Positions 8,952 to 17,532 of a DNA stretch of 64,000 bases are shown in pieces. The position numbers and the translations under genes were made by a program. The notes under the pieces are model-generated. The model saw only the letters and a list, made by a program, of their open reading frames with translations. It had not been told where the DNA came from and made no database searches. Where the stretch lies: assembly GCF_050859025.1 (NCBI RefSeq), contig NZ_CP138200.1, forward strand, positions 5,270,001 to 5,334,000, in the 5' to 3' direction. Source of the stretch: Wukongibacter sp050859025. Its GTDB lineage: Bacteria; Bacillota; Clostridia; Peptostreptococcales; Caminicellaceae. Positions within the stretch are counted from its first letter, which is position 1, and every line of letters begins with the position of its first letter.

Positions 8952-9020
8952 AGGTCATTTTTCTAAGAGAAATCTGACTAAAATAAGGAGATTTGATATC
9001 ACCGAGTTTCTATTTTTAAT

Positions 9021-9128
9021 TTATTCTTGGGACTTAGTCTTTTCTTTTTTAGATGCCAGGCTTGCAAAGTATATGAATCCACCAACATTTATACCTAGCA
9101 TAATTATCATCCAAAATATAGTTTTCAT
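9021..9128 (-). CDS. Small membrane partner of NSS transporter, MetS-like (35 aa)
   Basis: This 35-codon gene starts with an ATG whose first base is the last base of the transporter stop codon (TAATG), so it is almost certainly co-translated. The protein has one hydrophobic helix (MKTIFWMIIMLGINVGGFIYFASLA) followed by a charged tail rich in Lys and Glu. Very small single-helix proteins of this kind follow NSS transporters; MetS, the partner of the methionine transporter MetP in Corynebacterium, is the known example. I infer an accessory or small-subunit role; the substrate is not shown by the sequence. Confidence 0.75.
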   Translation of the reverse strand: MKTIFWMIIMLGINVGGFIYFASLASKKEKTKSQE

Positions 9129-10627
9129 TAAGCTTCCTCCTTTAGACTCTTTCCACTTACTCCACTATTTAGAGTATCTGTAGGAGCTATCCAATTAGCT
9201 AACCAGTCATTTGCCAAATAGAATGCTATACCGGTTACTAGCCATTGAACTACAACAGTACCTACACTGTCTATACCAAGTGGATTCCACCAGTTATTTG
9301 GATTCCAAGTGATTGATTGATAGAACCACCATCCAACTACTATAGTAAGTAATACTGGGAATAATCTAATGCAGAAATTGAACCACTTTCCAACGTAGAT
9401 ATCACTTGACTTATTTATGATTTCCATACGAAAACGATCAACTCCATAGTTATAAACCGCTAGTGCAAATAAAAGACCACATATAATTAAGCCCACACCC
9501 CATACCCAGTCTTGGTTATTAAGGATATTTATACTATATGCCGATGGTACTCCTAATACAAATATACCTGTCATTACTGCTATTGTAGCTTTTTGCCTTG
9601 AAAACCCTGCATTTACAAAGTTTCTAACAATCACCTCGGTTTGAGGTATTATAGATGTAAGGGCAGCAAGGGATAAAGCAAAGAAAAATACGATAGCTAT
9701 AACCCTACCACCAGGTATTTGAGCGAACAATTTAGCTAGATATACAAAGGTTAGTCCATAATTCCCCGCTGATAATGCTTCTACAGCAGCACCTTCTGTA
9801 GCGGAGAGGGCGAAAACCGCTGGTAAAACTGCAAGAGCCGCAACCAAAGCACCCATTGCATCGCCGAAGGTAATCATAAAAGAATTTACAGCAATATCCT
9901 CATTTTCTTTGAAGTAGTTTGCATAGGTAAGCATCATTGCCCATCCTGCTCCAGCCGACCACGCCGATTGTGTAAGAGCATTTAACCATAGCTTTGAAGT
10001 TCCTAGAGCTGACCACTTTGGGACGAATAAATATTGTAAACCAGTCATTGACCCTGGTTGAGTTATTGACCATATAGAAGCTATAATTAATGATATGAAC
10101 AATGTAGGAATAGCAACCTTGCCTATTGCCTCAAGCCCCCCTTTAACTCCCCTATATATTACAAATCCTGTTATAAATACCGCTATAGCTTGGAATAGTA
10201 TGGTTTGGCTCGGAGTACTGGTAAAATTATTCCATAGAGCTTCGGAATCAAAACCCGGTTTTATTGTTCCTTGAACTGCATAAACAAAATATCTCATGGC
10301 ATATCCGAATACTACTGCATAGTAGAAGGTTATGGCTGCACATACAAGTGTAACCCATCCACCAAGCCAAGTCTTTTTCTTGCCATAAAAATCTCTAAAA
10401 GATCCTATCGCACCTAAGCGTGTGGTTTTACCTATCCCCATTTCCATCATAAGCAGAGGTACAACCCAAACAAGATTACAAATTGTATAAGCGATAATAA
10501 ATGCTCCACCATGATTGCTTCCAACTATACGAGGAAACCTCCAAATATTACCTGTTCCAACTGCCATCCCCATAGCAGCTAGAATAAAACCTAAACGGCT
10601 GCCCCATTGCTCCTTTTGCTGTTTCAT
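9128..10627 (-). CDS. Sodium-dependent transporter, NSS (SNF) family
   Basis: This 499-residue integral membrane protein has about 12 predicted helices and the family's N-terminal signature, WGSRLGFILAAMGMAVGTGNIWRFP, that builds the first sodium and substrate site in transmembrane helix 1. Bacterial members import amino acids with sodium. The ATG follows AGGAGG with normal spacing. It is preceded by a sigma-54 promoter and by dyads also found before hypE-hypD, so uptake of proline, hydroxyproline or a related amino acid is a reasonable inference. The family alone does not give the substrate; methionine, tryptophan or tyrosine remain possible. It is followed by an overlapping 35-residue partner. 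Confidence 0.9.
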   Translation of the reverse strand: MKQQKEQWGSRLGFILAAMGMAVGTGNIWRFPRIVGSNHGGAFIIAYTICNLVWVVPLLMMEMGIGKTTRLGAIGSFRDFYGKKKTWLGGWVTLVCAAITFYYAVVFGYAMRYFVYAVQGTIKPGFDSEALWNNFTSTPSQTILFQAIAVFITGFVIYRGVKGGLEAIGKVAIPTLFISLIIASIWSITQPGSMTGLQYLFVPKWSALGTSKLWLNALTQSAWSAGAGWAMMLTYANYFKENEDIAVNSFMITFGDAMGALVAALAVLPAVFALSATEGAAVEALSAGNYGLTFVYLAKLFAQIPGGRVIAIVFFFALSLAALTSIIPQTEVIVRNFVNAGFSRQKATIAVMTGIFVLGVPSAYSINILNNQDWVWGVGLIICGLLFALAVYNYGVDRFRMEIINKSSDIYVGKWFNFCIRLFPVLLTIVVGWWFYQSITWNPNNWWNPLGIDSVGTVVVQWLVTGIAFYLANDWLANWIAPTDTLNSGVSGKSLKEEA

Positions 10628-10765
10628 GTTATTCCTCCTTATATAATTATGCTAGAGTTTTAACTTACTTCTTGCAAAACCCCCCTTTTATATCCGAGCC
10701 CCCCTTCTGTGTAAATATTCATTAATTTAAAAATAGTTTTATTTTTCTAAATATTCATTTATTCG

Positions 10766-10782
10766 ATGCAAGTATTATGCCA
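10766..10782 (-). promoter_or_regulatory. Sigma-54 promoter of the NSS transporter
   Basis: The minus strand reads TGGCATAATACTTGCAT, with GG and GC separated by exactly ten bases, the diagnostic -24/-12 arrangement. The transporter start codon lies about 140 bases downstream. Two dyads suitable for an enhancer-binding protein lie 140-190 bases upstream. Two copies of AATGAATATTTA (near 10721 and 10750) lie just downstream and might be sites for another regulator. Confidence 0.85.
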
Positions 10783-10922
10783 CAATTTGATACAGATATA
10801 TAACAAGCTTTAACACCTTTAAAACACTATTTTTTTAATTTTTTCTTCTTGTTGGATTTTTGTTACTCTATTTATAAATAGCTATAATCAAAAATCAAGT
10901 CTTATTTATAGGCACTTATTGT

Positions 10923-10956
10923 GTCCTGGTTTTGGACTTCGTCTTATTTTTAGGAC
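10923..10956. promoter_or_regulatory. Putative enhancer sites for the sigma-54 activator (transporter side)
   Basis: Two adjacent dyads are present: GTCC-N7-GGAC at 10923-10937 and GTCTTATTTTTAGGAC at 10941-10956. The second, in a 24-base context, matches 19 of 24 positions of the sequence upstream of the hypE sigma-54 promoter (about 14851-14874). The position, roughly 150 bases before a -24/-12 promoter, is typical for an upstream activating sequence. The likely binder is the activator at 17788. Confidence 0.6.
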
Positions 10957-10968
10957 ATCATATAATTG

Positions 10969-11015
10969 AAAAAGATGGCGTCTCATAAAGATTTCTTATG
11001 AAACGCCATCTTTTT
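10969..11015. terminator. Bidirectional terminator after hypD
   Basis: An 18-base-pair stem with one mismatch (AAAGATGGCGT arm) has a T-run on both strands. On the minus strand it ends transcripts from hypE-hypD. It sits between that operon and the enhancer sites of the next one, insulating the two. Confidence 0.8.
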
Positions 11016-11180
11016 AATTAGCTCGCCTAGCTAGTTCCTGAATCGGAGAGTAATGATATTTCCTTTTCGTTCATGCAATGAATCTGCTTTTCTTATATAT
11101 TCTGAAGGAGAAAACAAATTCATTGAAATCACTCACATGAAATATCATTACCTCCTAAATATTGCAAAATATAAATAGGT
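11015..11180. repeat. ~165-bp palindromic element, copy X (one end lost)
   Basis: The left end AATTAGCTCGCCTAGCTAGTT resembles the terminal inverted repeat of copy Y (14981-15171). The interior is a long imperfect palindrome with arms around GTAATGATATTTC, a central TTATATATT loop, and GAAATATCATTAC. Over about 140 bases it aligns to the reverse complement of copy Y. The right end runs into the hypD stop region without a recognisable terminal repeat. No coding capacity is present. Confidence 0.75.
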
Positions 11181-11187
11181 TATTATA

Positions 11188-13560
11188 TTAGAAGCATTGA
11201 TGTTCTGTCCTTCGAATTATTTCATCCTGTAGGTTCTTATTAAGATTATTGAAATAATCACTATATCCTGCAACACGAACAATGAGATTTTTATATTTTT
11301 CTGGATCTTTTTGTGCTTCCTTAAGTGTATCTACACTCACTATATTAAACTGTATATGATGTCCATCAAGCTTAAAGTATGCTCTTATTAAATCCTTAAT
11401 ATTTCTAAGTCCACCCTCTCCCTTTACAATATTTGGAGTAAATTTTTGGTTGAGTAGTGTTCCACCGGTTCTAAGATGATCCATCTTGGATGCTGACTTA
11501 ATTACGGCAGTAGGTCCATTTTTGTCTGCTCCTTGCACAGGTGAAATTCCTTCAGAAAGTGGTACTCCTGCCTTTCTACCATCTGGAGTAGCTCCACATA
11601 CTGATCCAAAATAAACATGACATGTAGTTGGAAGCATTTCAATTCTATATTTTCCTCCATTTACTGTTGGTCTATCATTTATTTCATCATGGGCAATATT
11701 AAAGATCTTAAACATTATATCGTCTGCATAGTCATCGTCGTTTCCGTATTTAGGAGTCTTGTTTAAAAGCAATAGACGTTCTTTCTCATAGCCTTCAAAA
11801 TCTGCTCTTAAGATATCTATTAATTTTTCAAGACTTAGATACTTCTTATCAAAAACATGATACTGAATTGCCGATATACAATCTGTAATACTTCCGATTC
11901 CAACGGCTTGAATATATCTAGAATTATATCTTGCCCCTCCAGCATTGTAATCCTTAGCTTTTTTAATACAATCATCAATAATTACTGACATAAAGGTTGC
12001 AGGCATATATTTAGCATATATTCTTTCAATGACATTGTTACCTCTAATCTTAATCTCAATAAAATGGTGTAACTGCTTACTAAAGGCTTCTAATAGCTCA
12101 TCTAGTGATTTGAACTTTGTTGGATCACCGGTTTCTATACCAATTTTCTTGCTACTTCTAGGATCAACTCCATTATGAAGTGTAATTTCTAATATCTTTA
12201 CTAGGTTTAAATAACCTGTTAAAATGAAGGCTTCCTTTCCAAAGCAGCCTACCTCTACACAGCCACTTGTACCTCCACATCTCGCATCCTCAATGGTCTT
12301 TCCTTGTCGAAGTAATTCTTCAACAACAGCATCTGTATTGAATACCGATGGAAATCCCATGCCTTCTCTAATAACCTCTGCTGCTTTAATTATGAAATGA
12401 TCTGGATTCTTTCTACTTACCTGTACATTTGTACTCGGCTGTAAAATCCTCATATCCTCAATAATCTCTAAAAGCAAGTAAGATACATCATTTACCCCAT
12501 CGCTTCCATCGGGTGTTATTCCTCCAATATTGATATTACAGAAATCCGTATAGGTTCCACTCTCTTCTAAGGTTATACCTACCTTTGGCGGTGCTGGCTG
12601 ATTATTGAATTTTACCCAAAAGCATTCTAAAAGCTCCTTTGCACCGTTACGAGTTAAGGTTCCAGCTTCTAACTCCTTCTTATAAAAGGGATACAGGTGT
12701 TGATCCAGCTTGCCAGGACAGAAGGCATCCCATGTATTTAGTTCCGTTATTACACTTAAATGTACAAACCAATAGGTTTGCAATGCTTCTCTAAAGCTCC
12801 TAGGTCTGTGGGCTGGAACATATCTGCAAACCTCGGCTATCTCCTTCAATTCCTTTCTTCTAGCTGGATCTGATTCTTGCTTTGCCATTTCTTCAGCCTT
12901 TTCAGCATGACGCTCGGCAAACCTTATAATTGCATCACAGGAAATAGTCATTGCCTTTAACTGTTCTTGCTTATCATAGGCCTCGGGATCACCAATAAAA
13001 TCTAGCTTTTTAAGTTCATTTTCGATTTCCTCTTTAAATTCTAGAAATCCTTTTTTATATATTTTCCCATCTTCAACGGTATGGCCTGGAGATCTCTGCT
13101 CCATGAACTCCGTAAATATTCCTGCTTCATAGCTATCTAGCCATTCATCGGTCATTTCATTAAATATTAGATCACGAATTGATTTACCCTTCCAATAGGG
13201 AATTATTATCTCCTCTTGTATTTTTCTAGCTGCATCATCTACCTTAAAGGATATCTTCTCACGATCATTCATAATTTGAAAGTCCTCCAGAGTATGACAG
13301 CAAAGTTCTGGATATGTTGGAGTTGCTTGAGGAGCAGTTCCACGTTCTCCAACAATTAGTTCTCCATCGTTTATACAAATAGTCTTCTTTTCACATAGCT
13401 CCATAAAGGTTAATGCTCTCAATACAGGAATAGAAACCTTACCGCAATATTTCTTATATGCCTCCGTAACTAGCTCTGCTCTTTCAATAGAAATTCTTGG
13501 TGTGGCATTTACACTTTCTTCCCTAAGATTTTGTACCCTTTCATTCATTCCTCTTCTCAT
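11188..13560 (-). CDS. hypD: trans-4-hydroxy-L-proline dehydratase (glycyl radical enzyme)
   Basis: This 790-residue glycyl radical enzyme dehydrates trans-4-hydroxy-L-proline to pyrroline-5-carboxylate, which P5C reductase turns into proline for Stickland fermentation. The thiyl cysteine lies in GGTSGCVEVGC at residue 434 and the radical glycine in RVAGYSDYF at residue 765; as I recall, these are the numbers of the characterised Clostridioides difficile HypD. The CVEV context, rather than the CVEP of glycerol or choline family members, also favours HypD. It starts at ATG 13560, with GGAGG inside the end of hypE. Because the radical is oxygen-sensitive, the organism should be anaerobic. The activase is the preceding gene of the same operon. 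Confidence 0.88.
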   Translation of the reverse strand: MRRGMNERVQNLREESVNATPRISIERAELVTEAYKKYCGKVSIPVLRALTFMELCEKKTICINDGELIVGERGTAPQATPTYPELCCHTLEDFQIMNDREKISFKVDDAARKIQEEIIIPYWKGKSIRDLIFNEMTDEWLDSYEAGIFTEFMEQRSPGHTVEDGKIYKKGFLEFKEEIENELKKLDFIGDPEAYDKQEQLKAMTISCDAIIRFAERHAEKAEEMAKQESDPARRKELKEIAEVCRYVPAHRPRSFREALQTYWFVHLSVITELNTWDAFCPGKLDQHLYPFYKKELEAGTLTRNGAKELLECFWVKFNNQPAPPKVGITLEESGTYTDFCNINIGGITPDGSDGVNDVSYLLLEIIEDMRILQPSTNVQVSRKNPDHFIIKAAEVIREGMGFPSVFNTDAVVEELLRQGKTIEDARCGGTSGCVEVGCFGKEAFILTGYLNLVKILEITLHNGVDPRSSKKIGIETGDPTKFKSLDELLEAFSKQLHHFIEIKIRGNNVIERIYAKYMPATFMSVIIDDCIKKAKDYNAGGARYNSRYIQAVGIGSITDCISAIQYHVFDKKYLSLEKLIDILRADFEGYEKERLLLLNKTPKYGNDDDYADDIMFKIFNIAHDEINDRPTVNGGKYRIEMLPTTCHVYFGSVCGATPDGRKAGVPLSEGISPVQGADKNGPTAVIKSASKMDHLRTGGTLLNQKFTPNIVKGEGGLRNIKDLIRAYFKLDGHHIQFNIVSVDTLKEAQKDPEKYKNLIVRVAGYSDYFNNLNKNLQDEIIRRTEHQCF

Positions 13561-13566
13561 AGGCTA

Positions 13567-14484
13567 TTATCCTCCAATCTTTACAATAATTCCATTGTCC
13601 TTAAATTTTTGACCTATTCTTTCCATTTCTTCATCCTTTGGTTCTAGGATATCTGGTATCCTATACTCCATATTTAGTCTCTTATACTTATCTATAGCAA
13701 TGCTGTGATATGGTAGTATAAATACATCCTTTATATTTAAGGATGCTACATAGTCCGATGTCATCTTGATATTTAGATCATCATCATTTATACCGGGTAT
13801 AATTGGAATACGTATCCATATCCTATTCCCATCTCGGGCTAGTTTCCTTAGATTATTTAGTATGGATTCATTTGATACACCTACATATTTCTTATGCTTT
13901 TCATTATCCATATGCTTGATATCAAACAGAAATAAATCTACTTTATCCATGATTCGTTCAAAATTCTCCCATGATCCATATCCCGAAGTATCTACGGCTG
14001 TGTGTATTCCCTTTTGTTTCGATGCAGTTAAAAGACCATCTAAGAAGTCGATTTGAAGCATTGGTTCTCCTCCTGAGAAGGTAACACCTCCGCCAGACTC
14101 CTCGTAAAATACCATGTCCTTTTCTATTTCTTTCATAGCTTCATCTAAGGTTATTCTCTTTCCTATTAAATCTATAGCTTCACTTGGACATACTTCTGCA
14201 CATTTACCGCATAATATGCACCTGTTCTTATTTAAGTTAAAGTTTCCTTCATCAAACTTCACAGCATCTACAGGACAGACCTTTTCACAATCTCTACAGG
14301 CTATACACTTGCCTTGCCAAAATACAATTTCCTGTTTAACCCTCTGACTTTCAGGGTTATGACACCACCAGCAAGTCAGAGGACAACCCTTCAAAAAGAC
14401 AGTTGTTCTAATACCTGGTCCATCATGTATTGAATATTTTTGAATATTAAAAATAGTACCTTGGGTCATTGGTATCTCTCCCAT
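13567..14484 (-). CDS. hypE: Glycyl-radical enzyme activase for HypD
   Basis: This radical SAM protein installs the glycyl radical on HypD. It has the CxxxCxxC cluster motif as CPLTCWWC, after the HDGPGIR segment common to activases. Two ferredoxin-type Cys clusters follow (CIACRDCEKVCP and CILCGKCAEVCP), then SGGEP for SAM binding. I choose ATG 14484 because AAGGGAG lies six bases upstream. The frame is open to a TTG at 14541, but that has no ribosome-binding site. The sigma-54 promoter at 14609 gives a leader of about 110 bases. It ends six bases before hypD. Confidence 0.9.
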   Translation of the reverse strand: MGEIPMTQGTIFNIQKYSIHDGPGIRTTVFLKGCPLTCWWCHNPESQRVKQEIVFWQGKCIACRDCEKVCPVDAVKFDEGNFNLNKNRCILCGKCAEVCPSEAIDLIGKRITLDEAMKEIEKDMVFYEESGGGVTFSGGEPMLQIDFLDGLLTASKQKGIHTAVDTSGYGSWENFERIMDKVDLFLFDIKHMDNEKHKKYVGVSNESILNNLRKLARDGNRIWIRIPIIPGINDDDLNIKMTSDYVASLNIKDVFILPYHSIAIDKYKRLNMEYRIPDILEPKDEEMERIGQKFKDNGIIVKIGG

Positions 14485-14572
14485 CTTTTTCTCCCTTAAT
14501 TTAACCCTTTGTGCTAGTAAAATAGCATCTTCAAATTTCAAGTACTTAAGGGATATTAATATACCTCGCTCG

Positions 14573-14600
14573 AAGAACTAGCACAACAGATTAATTTAAC
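14573..14600. repeat. Terminal fragment of the ~190-bp element
   Basis: GAACTAGCACAACAGATTAA is a direct repeat of the right terminus of copy Y (15152-15171), with two changed bases. Nothing else of the element is present. It lies in the hypE leader, just downstream of the sigma-54 promoter. Confidence 0.6.
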
Positions 14601-14608
14601 ATATAATT

Positions 14609-14626
14609 AAGCAATTTATATGCCAA
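14609..14626 (-). promoter_or_regulatory. Sigma-54 promoter of hypE-hypD
   Basis: The minus strand reads TTGGCATATAAATTGCTT, with GG and GC ten bases apart as required for a -24/-12 promoter. It points at hypE and hypD. Upstream dyads at 14817-14832 and 14858-14873 complete the usual arrangement. Transcription should depend on RpoN and an ATP-hydrolysing activator. Confidence 0.85.
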
Positions 14627-14816
14627 TCTATATGTATTCCTATGTCTATATTAATTTTTTCTCTGAATATATAATAGATTTAAAAAACTTCTTCCAACAC
14701 CTGTAAAAGACTAACTTTTCATAATATTTCAATTAGTTCTTTTAGTTTTAGGCTATAGGTTGAAGAAATCCAATAGGCCTATATGAATCTAAAGTCTATA
14801 TTTATACATTCATACC

Positions 14817-14873
14817 ATCTCTTTTTTGAGACGCTTCAAACCATTTTGTAAGACATCGTCTCATTTTAGGGAC
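14817..14873. promoter_or_regulatory. Putative enhancer sites for the sigma-54 activator (hyp side)
   Basis: Dyads ATCTCTTTTTTGAGAC (14817-14832) and GTCTCATTTTAGGGAC (14858-14873) lie about 190-260 bases upstream of the -24/-12 promoter and 41 bases apart, close to four helical turns. The second resembles the site before the NSS transporter. A further palindrome, ATAGGCCTAT, lies near 14773. The rest of 14485-15190 is non-coding and holds the palindromic element copy Y. Confidence 0.55.
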
Positions 14874-14980
14874 AAATTTCGGATACATACGACATAAATC
14901 CCTATATAAAGTTCATATATCAAAATTCAATTTATATATATCAAAATACTTGATATTTCTGGAGACTTTTTGATTTATAT

Positions 14981-15171
14981 AAATTAACCCCCCTAGCTAG
15001 TTAATCATATATTTTGATTTTGTAATACCTAGGAAGTTATGATATTTCATTTTAGTGATTTCAATGAATCTGTTTTCACCTTCAAAATATATAGAAAAAC
15101 AGGTTCATTGCATGAACGAAAATGAAATAGCATCACTCCCCGCTACAGGAACTAGCACAACGGGTTAATTT
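14981..15171. repeat. 191-bp palindromic element with terminal inverted repeats, copy Y
   Basis: The element is bounded by AAATTAACCC-N5-GCTAGTT type inverted repeats (17 of 22 positions match). The interior is a second, longer imperfect palindrome. It aligns in inverted orientation to copy X at 11015-11180, so the two copies bracket the hypE-hypD operon. No open reading frame of note is present. It looks like a MITE mobilised by a transposase encoded elsewhere; I see no clear target duplication. Confidence 0.75.
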
Positions 15172-15190
15172 AATAGTTCTTTGAGGCTCT

Positions 15191-15234
15191 ATAAAAAAAG
15201 TGCGATTGAAAAATTAAACTTTTCAATCACACTT
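15191..15234 (-). terminator. Terminator of the aminopeptidase operon
   Basis: A 14-base-pair stem (AAGTGTGATTGAAA arm, one GU pair) with a seven-base loop is followed by seven T residues on the minus strand. It lies about 30 bases after the stop codon of the second aminopeptidase gene. It is clearly rho-independent. Confidence 0.85.
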
Positions 15235-15237
15235 CTA

Positions 15238-15264
15238 TATAGAGCGATTCCAGTCAAAACTTTA
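15238..15264. repeat. End fragment of the 104-bp foldback element
   Basis: The sequence matches the first 26 bases of copy A apart from one inserted base. It ends in TTTA, whose complement supplies the TAA stop codon of the gene at 15262. This suggests that the 3' end of that gene was reshaped by an element insertion or excision. Confidence 0.65.
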
Positions 15265-16362
15265 TTTTATAACAATCGGTTCTTTAGGCGATTTATTTAA
15301 TATCTCAACGCCATTTTCAGAAACTACTACGATATCCTCTATTCTAACACCAAACTTACCTGATAAGTAGATTCCCGGCTCTATACTAAATGCCATACCT
15401 TTTTGAAGCTTTCTCTGATTTCCTCCCTTTATGTATGGAGCTTCATGGACACTATATCCTATTCCATGACCAACTCTATTTAGAAAGTCCTGACCATAGC
15501 CTTCGTCCTTAATTATATTTCTAGCTATTTCATCAACACTTTCGGCTGTAACTCCTTCTCTTGCATATTTTTCCGCTTCATCATTGGCTCTATAAACTAT
15601 ATCATATATCTTCTTCTCTTCCTCTGATATATCTCCTACAAAAACAGTTCTTGACATATCGGAACACATTCCCTTGTATTTGCATCCAAAATCAAGAATT
15701 ATTATGTCCTTTTCCTCAATAACTCTTGAATACTTCTTATAATGGGGCCTTGAGCTATTAGGTCCTGAAGCTACAATTGGGCTAAAGGATAAGCCCTCAG
15801 CTCCCATCTCCATGAATAACTCTTCAATTTTGTCCCTTATATCCTTTTCTAAAATTCCTGGCTTTATAAATTTTGTAAGCTCACTAAAAACCTTATCTGC
15901 CATTTTAGCTGCTTCTCTAAGCTTATTTACTTCATCTTTTGTTTTTATTATTCTCAGTTCTTCCAGAGCAGCTTTACCATTTTTAAAATCAACATTTAAG
16001 GTATTTTTAATGTCCAGCATATTTACTGCTCTTGCAGTACCATTGACACCTATGGTTGCATCAATCAAGCTGTATTCTTCAAAGGCCTTAGTAAGAACTC
16101 CTAAGAAGCCCTCACCATCTCCCCAATCAAAAACCTTCCCATCGTCGCCTATAGTTTCTTGAACCTCTTCTCTATTTAACTGCGGAACTATGTAAAAAAG
16201 CTGAGCATTACTAGTTACAAAAAGTCCCTGAAACCTCTCATCCATATGGGGTGAGAATCCCATTAAAAACTCCAGGTCCTCTGAAGGAGCTATAAACATA
16301 CAATCAAGCTTTTCGTCCTTCATGATACCTATTAGCTTGTCAATATACTGCTTATTTAACAT
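15262..16362 (-). CDS. Xaa-Pro peptidase, M24 family
   Basis: This 366-residue cytoplasmic metallopeptidase has the creatinase-type N-terminal domain (about 1-130) and a pita-bread catalytic domain. The dinuclear metal ligands appear in order: Asp in ILDFGCKYKGMCSDMSRT, His in VGHGIGYSVHEAP, and Glu in SIEPGIY and VRIEDIV. Such enzymes release the residue before proline or cleave Xaa-Pro dipeptides. It follows a paralogue by 25 bases and shares its sigma-54 promoter. The neighbouring hydroxyproline dehydratase suggests it works on collagen-like Xaa-Pro or Xaa-Hyp peptides. Aminopeptidase P versus prolidase cannot be decided from the sequence. Confidence 0.85.
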   Translation of the reverse strand: MLNKQYIDKLIGIMKDEKLDCMFIAPSEDLEFLMGFSPHMDERFQGLFVTSNAQLFYIVPQLNREEVQETIGDDGKVFDWGDGEGFLGVLTKAFEEYSLIDATIGVNGTARAVNMLDIKNTLNVDFKNGKAALEELRIIKTKDEVNKLREAAKMADKVFSELTKFIKPGILEKDIRDKIEELFMEMGAEGLSFSPIVASGPNSSRPHYKKYSRVIEEKDIIILDFGCKYKGMCSDMSRTVFVGDISEEEKKIYDIVYRANDEAEKYAREGVTAESVDEIARNIIKDEGYGQDFLNRVGHGIGYSVHEAPYIKGGNQRKLQKGMAFSIEPGIYLSGKFGVRIEDIVVVSENGVEILNKSPKEPIVIK

Positions 16363-16387
16363 TCTAATCCCTCCAAAATTATAATAT

Positions 16388-17461
16388 TTATATAATTATT
16401 AAATCCTTTGGTGACTTTGTAAGTATTTCAAATCCTTCCTCCATTACTAAAACCATATCCTCTATCCTTACTCCTCCCCAATCGGGGATATATACTCCCG
16501 GCTCAACTGTTATAATACAGTTTTTCTCTAGTGTATACTCTGATGCGGGGCCCATAAAGGGTTCTTCGTGAACAAAAAGTCCAACACCATGACCTAGATT
16601 TGGGTAGTAATAGTCCAGATAGCCTGCCCTTTCAATAATTTCATTATACCTCTCACATGGTATTCTGCTTGCTATATTTGCCTTTATTGAATTAGTTGCG
16701 TAGCTTAGAGCTTCCTTTACAGCTTCATATACCGCTCTTTGCTTTTCGCTGACTTCTCCTACTGCAAGGGTTCTTGTCATGTCGCATATATACCCATCAT
16801 ACATGGCACCAAAATCAATAGTTATGAAATCTCCATGTTCTATCCTTTTATCTGATGGCTTTCCATGTAAAAGAGAGGTTCTTTTACCAGATATTAAGAT
16901 GGTTTCAAATCCTACTCCATCGGCACCCTGTTTCTTTATGTAATATTCTAGCTCTGCTACAAGCTCTTTTTCTGTTACTCCTGGCTTTATGGAACTCAAT
17001 AATCTATTAAGGGCTTTTTCCGATATTTCACATGCCTTTCTTATTTTCAATATTTCATCATCATCTTTTTTATATCTTATTGATTCTACTATCCCCTTTG
17101 TAGGGATAAGCTCAGTATCAGTTATATCTTGACTTAAATCCTCGTACAGCTCATAATTAACATGATTTTTTTCAAACCCAAGTCTCTTAATTCCCAAATC
17201 TACTGTTATATCTCTTATAGCCTCTGACAGCCTACGAGACGGCTGCCTCCAGTTAATAATTTTAAACTCTGGACATTCCTGTTCTACTTGCTCAACATAT
17301 CTTCCATCGGTTATAAAGTAATTATCCCTTGGTGTAATAATAATAAATGAATCTGAACCAGTAAATCCTGTCACATATCTAATATTTTGGTCCGTAATCA
17401 GCAATAATCCATCAAGTTTATCATCCTTTAACTTCCTCAATAATCTTTCAATTTTGGACAT
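16388..17461 (-). CDS. Aminopeptidase P-like Xaa-Pro peptidase, M24 family
   Basis: This is a second M24 peptidase of 357 residues, only partly similar to its downstream neighbour. The N-terminal domain shows DGLLLITDQNIRYVTGFTGSD and TDGRYVEQ, typical of short aminopeptidase P/prolidase proteins. The metal ligands are in TIDFGAMYDGYICDMTRT, LGHGVGLFVHEEP, VEPGVY and VRIEDMV. It is the first gene of a two-gene operon behind a -24/-12 promoter at 17515. Two divergent Xaa-Pro peptidases side by side suggest different chain-length or residue preferences, such as dipeptides against longer peptides. Confidence 0.87.
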   Translation of the reverse strand: MSKIERLLRKLKDDKLDGLLLITDQNIRYVTGFTGSDSFIIITPRDNYFITDGRYVEQVEQECPEFKIINWRQPSRRLSEAIRDITVDLGIKRLGFEKNHVNYELYEDLSQDITDTELIPTKGIVESIRYKKDDDEILKIRKACEISEKALNRLLSSIKPGVTEKELVAELEYYIKKQGADGVGFETILISGKRTSLLHGKPSDKRIEHGDFITIDFGAMYDGYICDMTRTLAVGEVSEKQRAVYEAVKEALSYATNSIKANIASRIPCERYNEIIERAGYLDYYYPNLGHGVGLFVHEEPFMGPASEYTLEKNCIITVEPGVYIPDWGGVRIEDMVLVMEEGFEILTKSPKDLIII

Positions 17462-17514
17462 AGAAAACCCTCCTATAATTTACAAATTTATTATTAAAAT
17501 ATAATTTCTATTTA

Positions 17515-17532
17515 TTGCAATATCTATGCCAG
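17515..17532 (-). promoter_or_regulatory. Sigma-54 promoter of the aminopeptidase operon
   Basis: The minus strand reads CTGGCATAGATATTGCAA, again with ten bases between GG and GC. It lies 54 bases before the start codon. A weaker match to the shared dyad (GTCTTATCTTTGTCAT, 17770-17785) lies about 250 bases upstream, at the very end of the activator gene. This is the third such promoter in the region. Confidence 0.8.

Noticed and set aside
10628..10765. SAM or other riboswitch before the transporter
   Set aside because: I could not find the conserved helices of a SAM, lysine or glycine riboswitch, and the sigma-54 promoter explains regulation.
14485..14541. TTG start of hypE at 14541
   Set aside because: No ribosome-binding site precedes it, while AAGGGAG lies six bases before ATG 14484.
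14891..14980. Another copy of the 104-bp foldback element
   Set aside because: It shares AT-rich TATCAAAAT stretches, but the diagnostic TATAGAGATTCC ends are absent.
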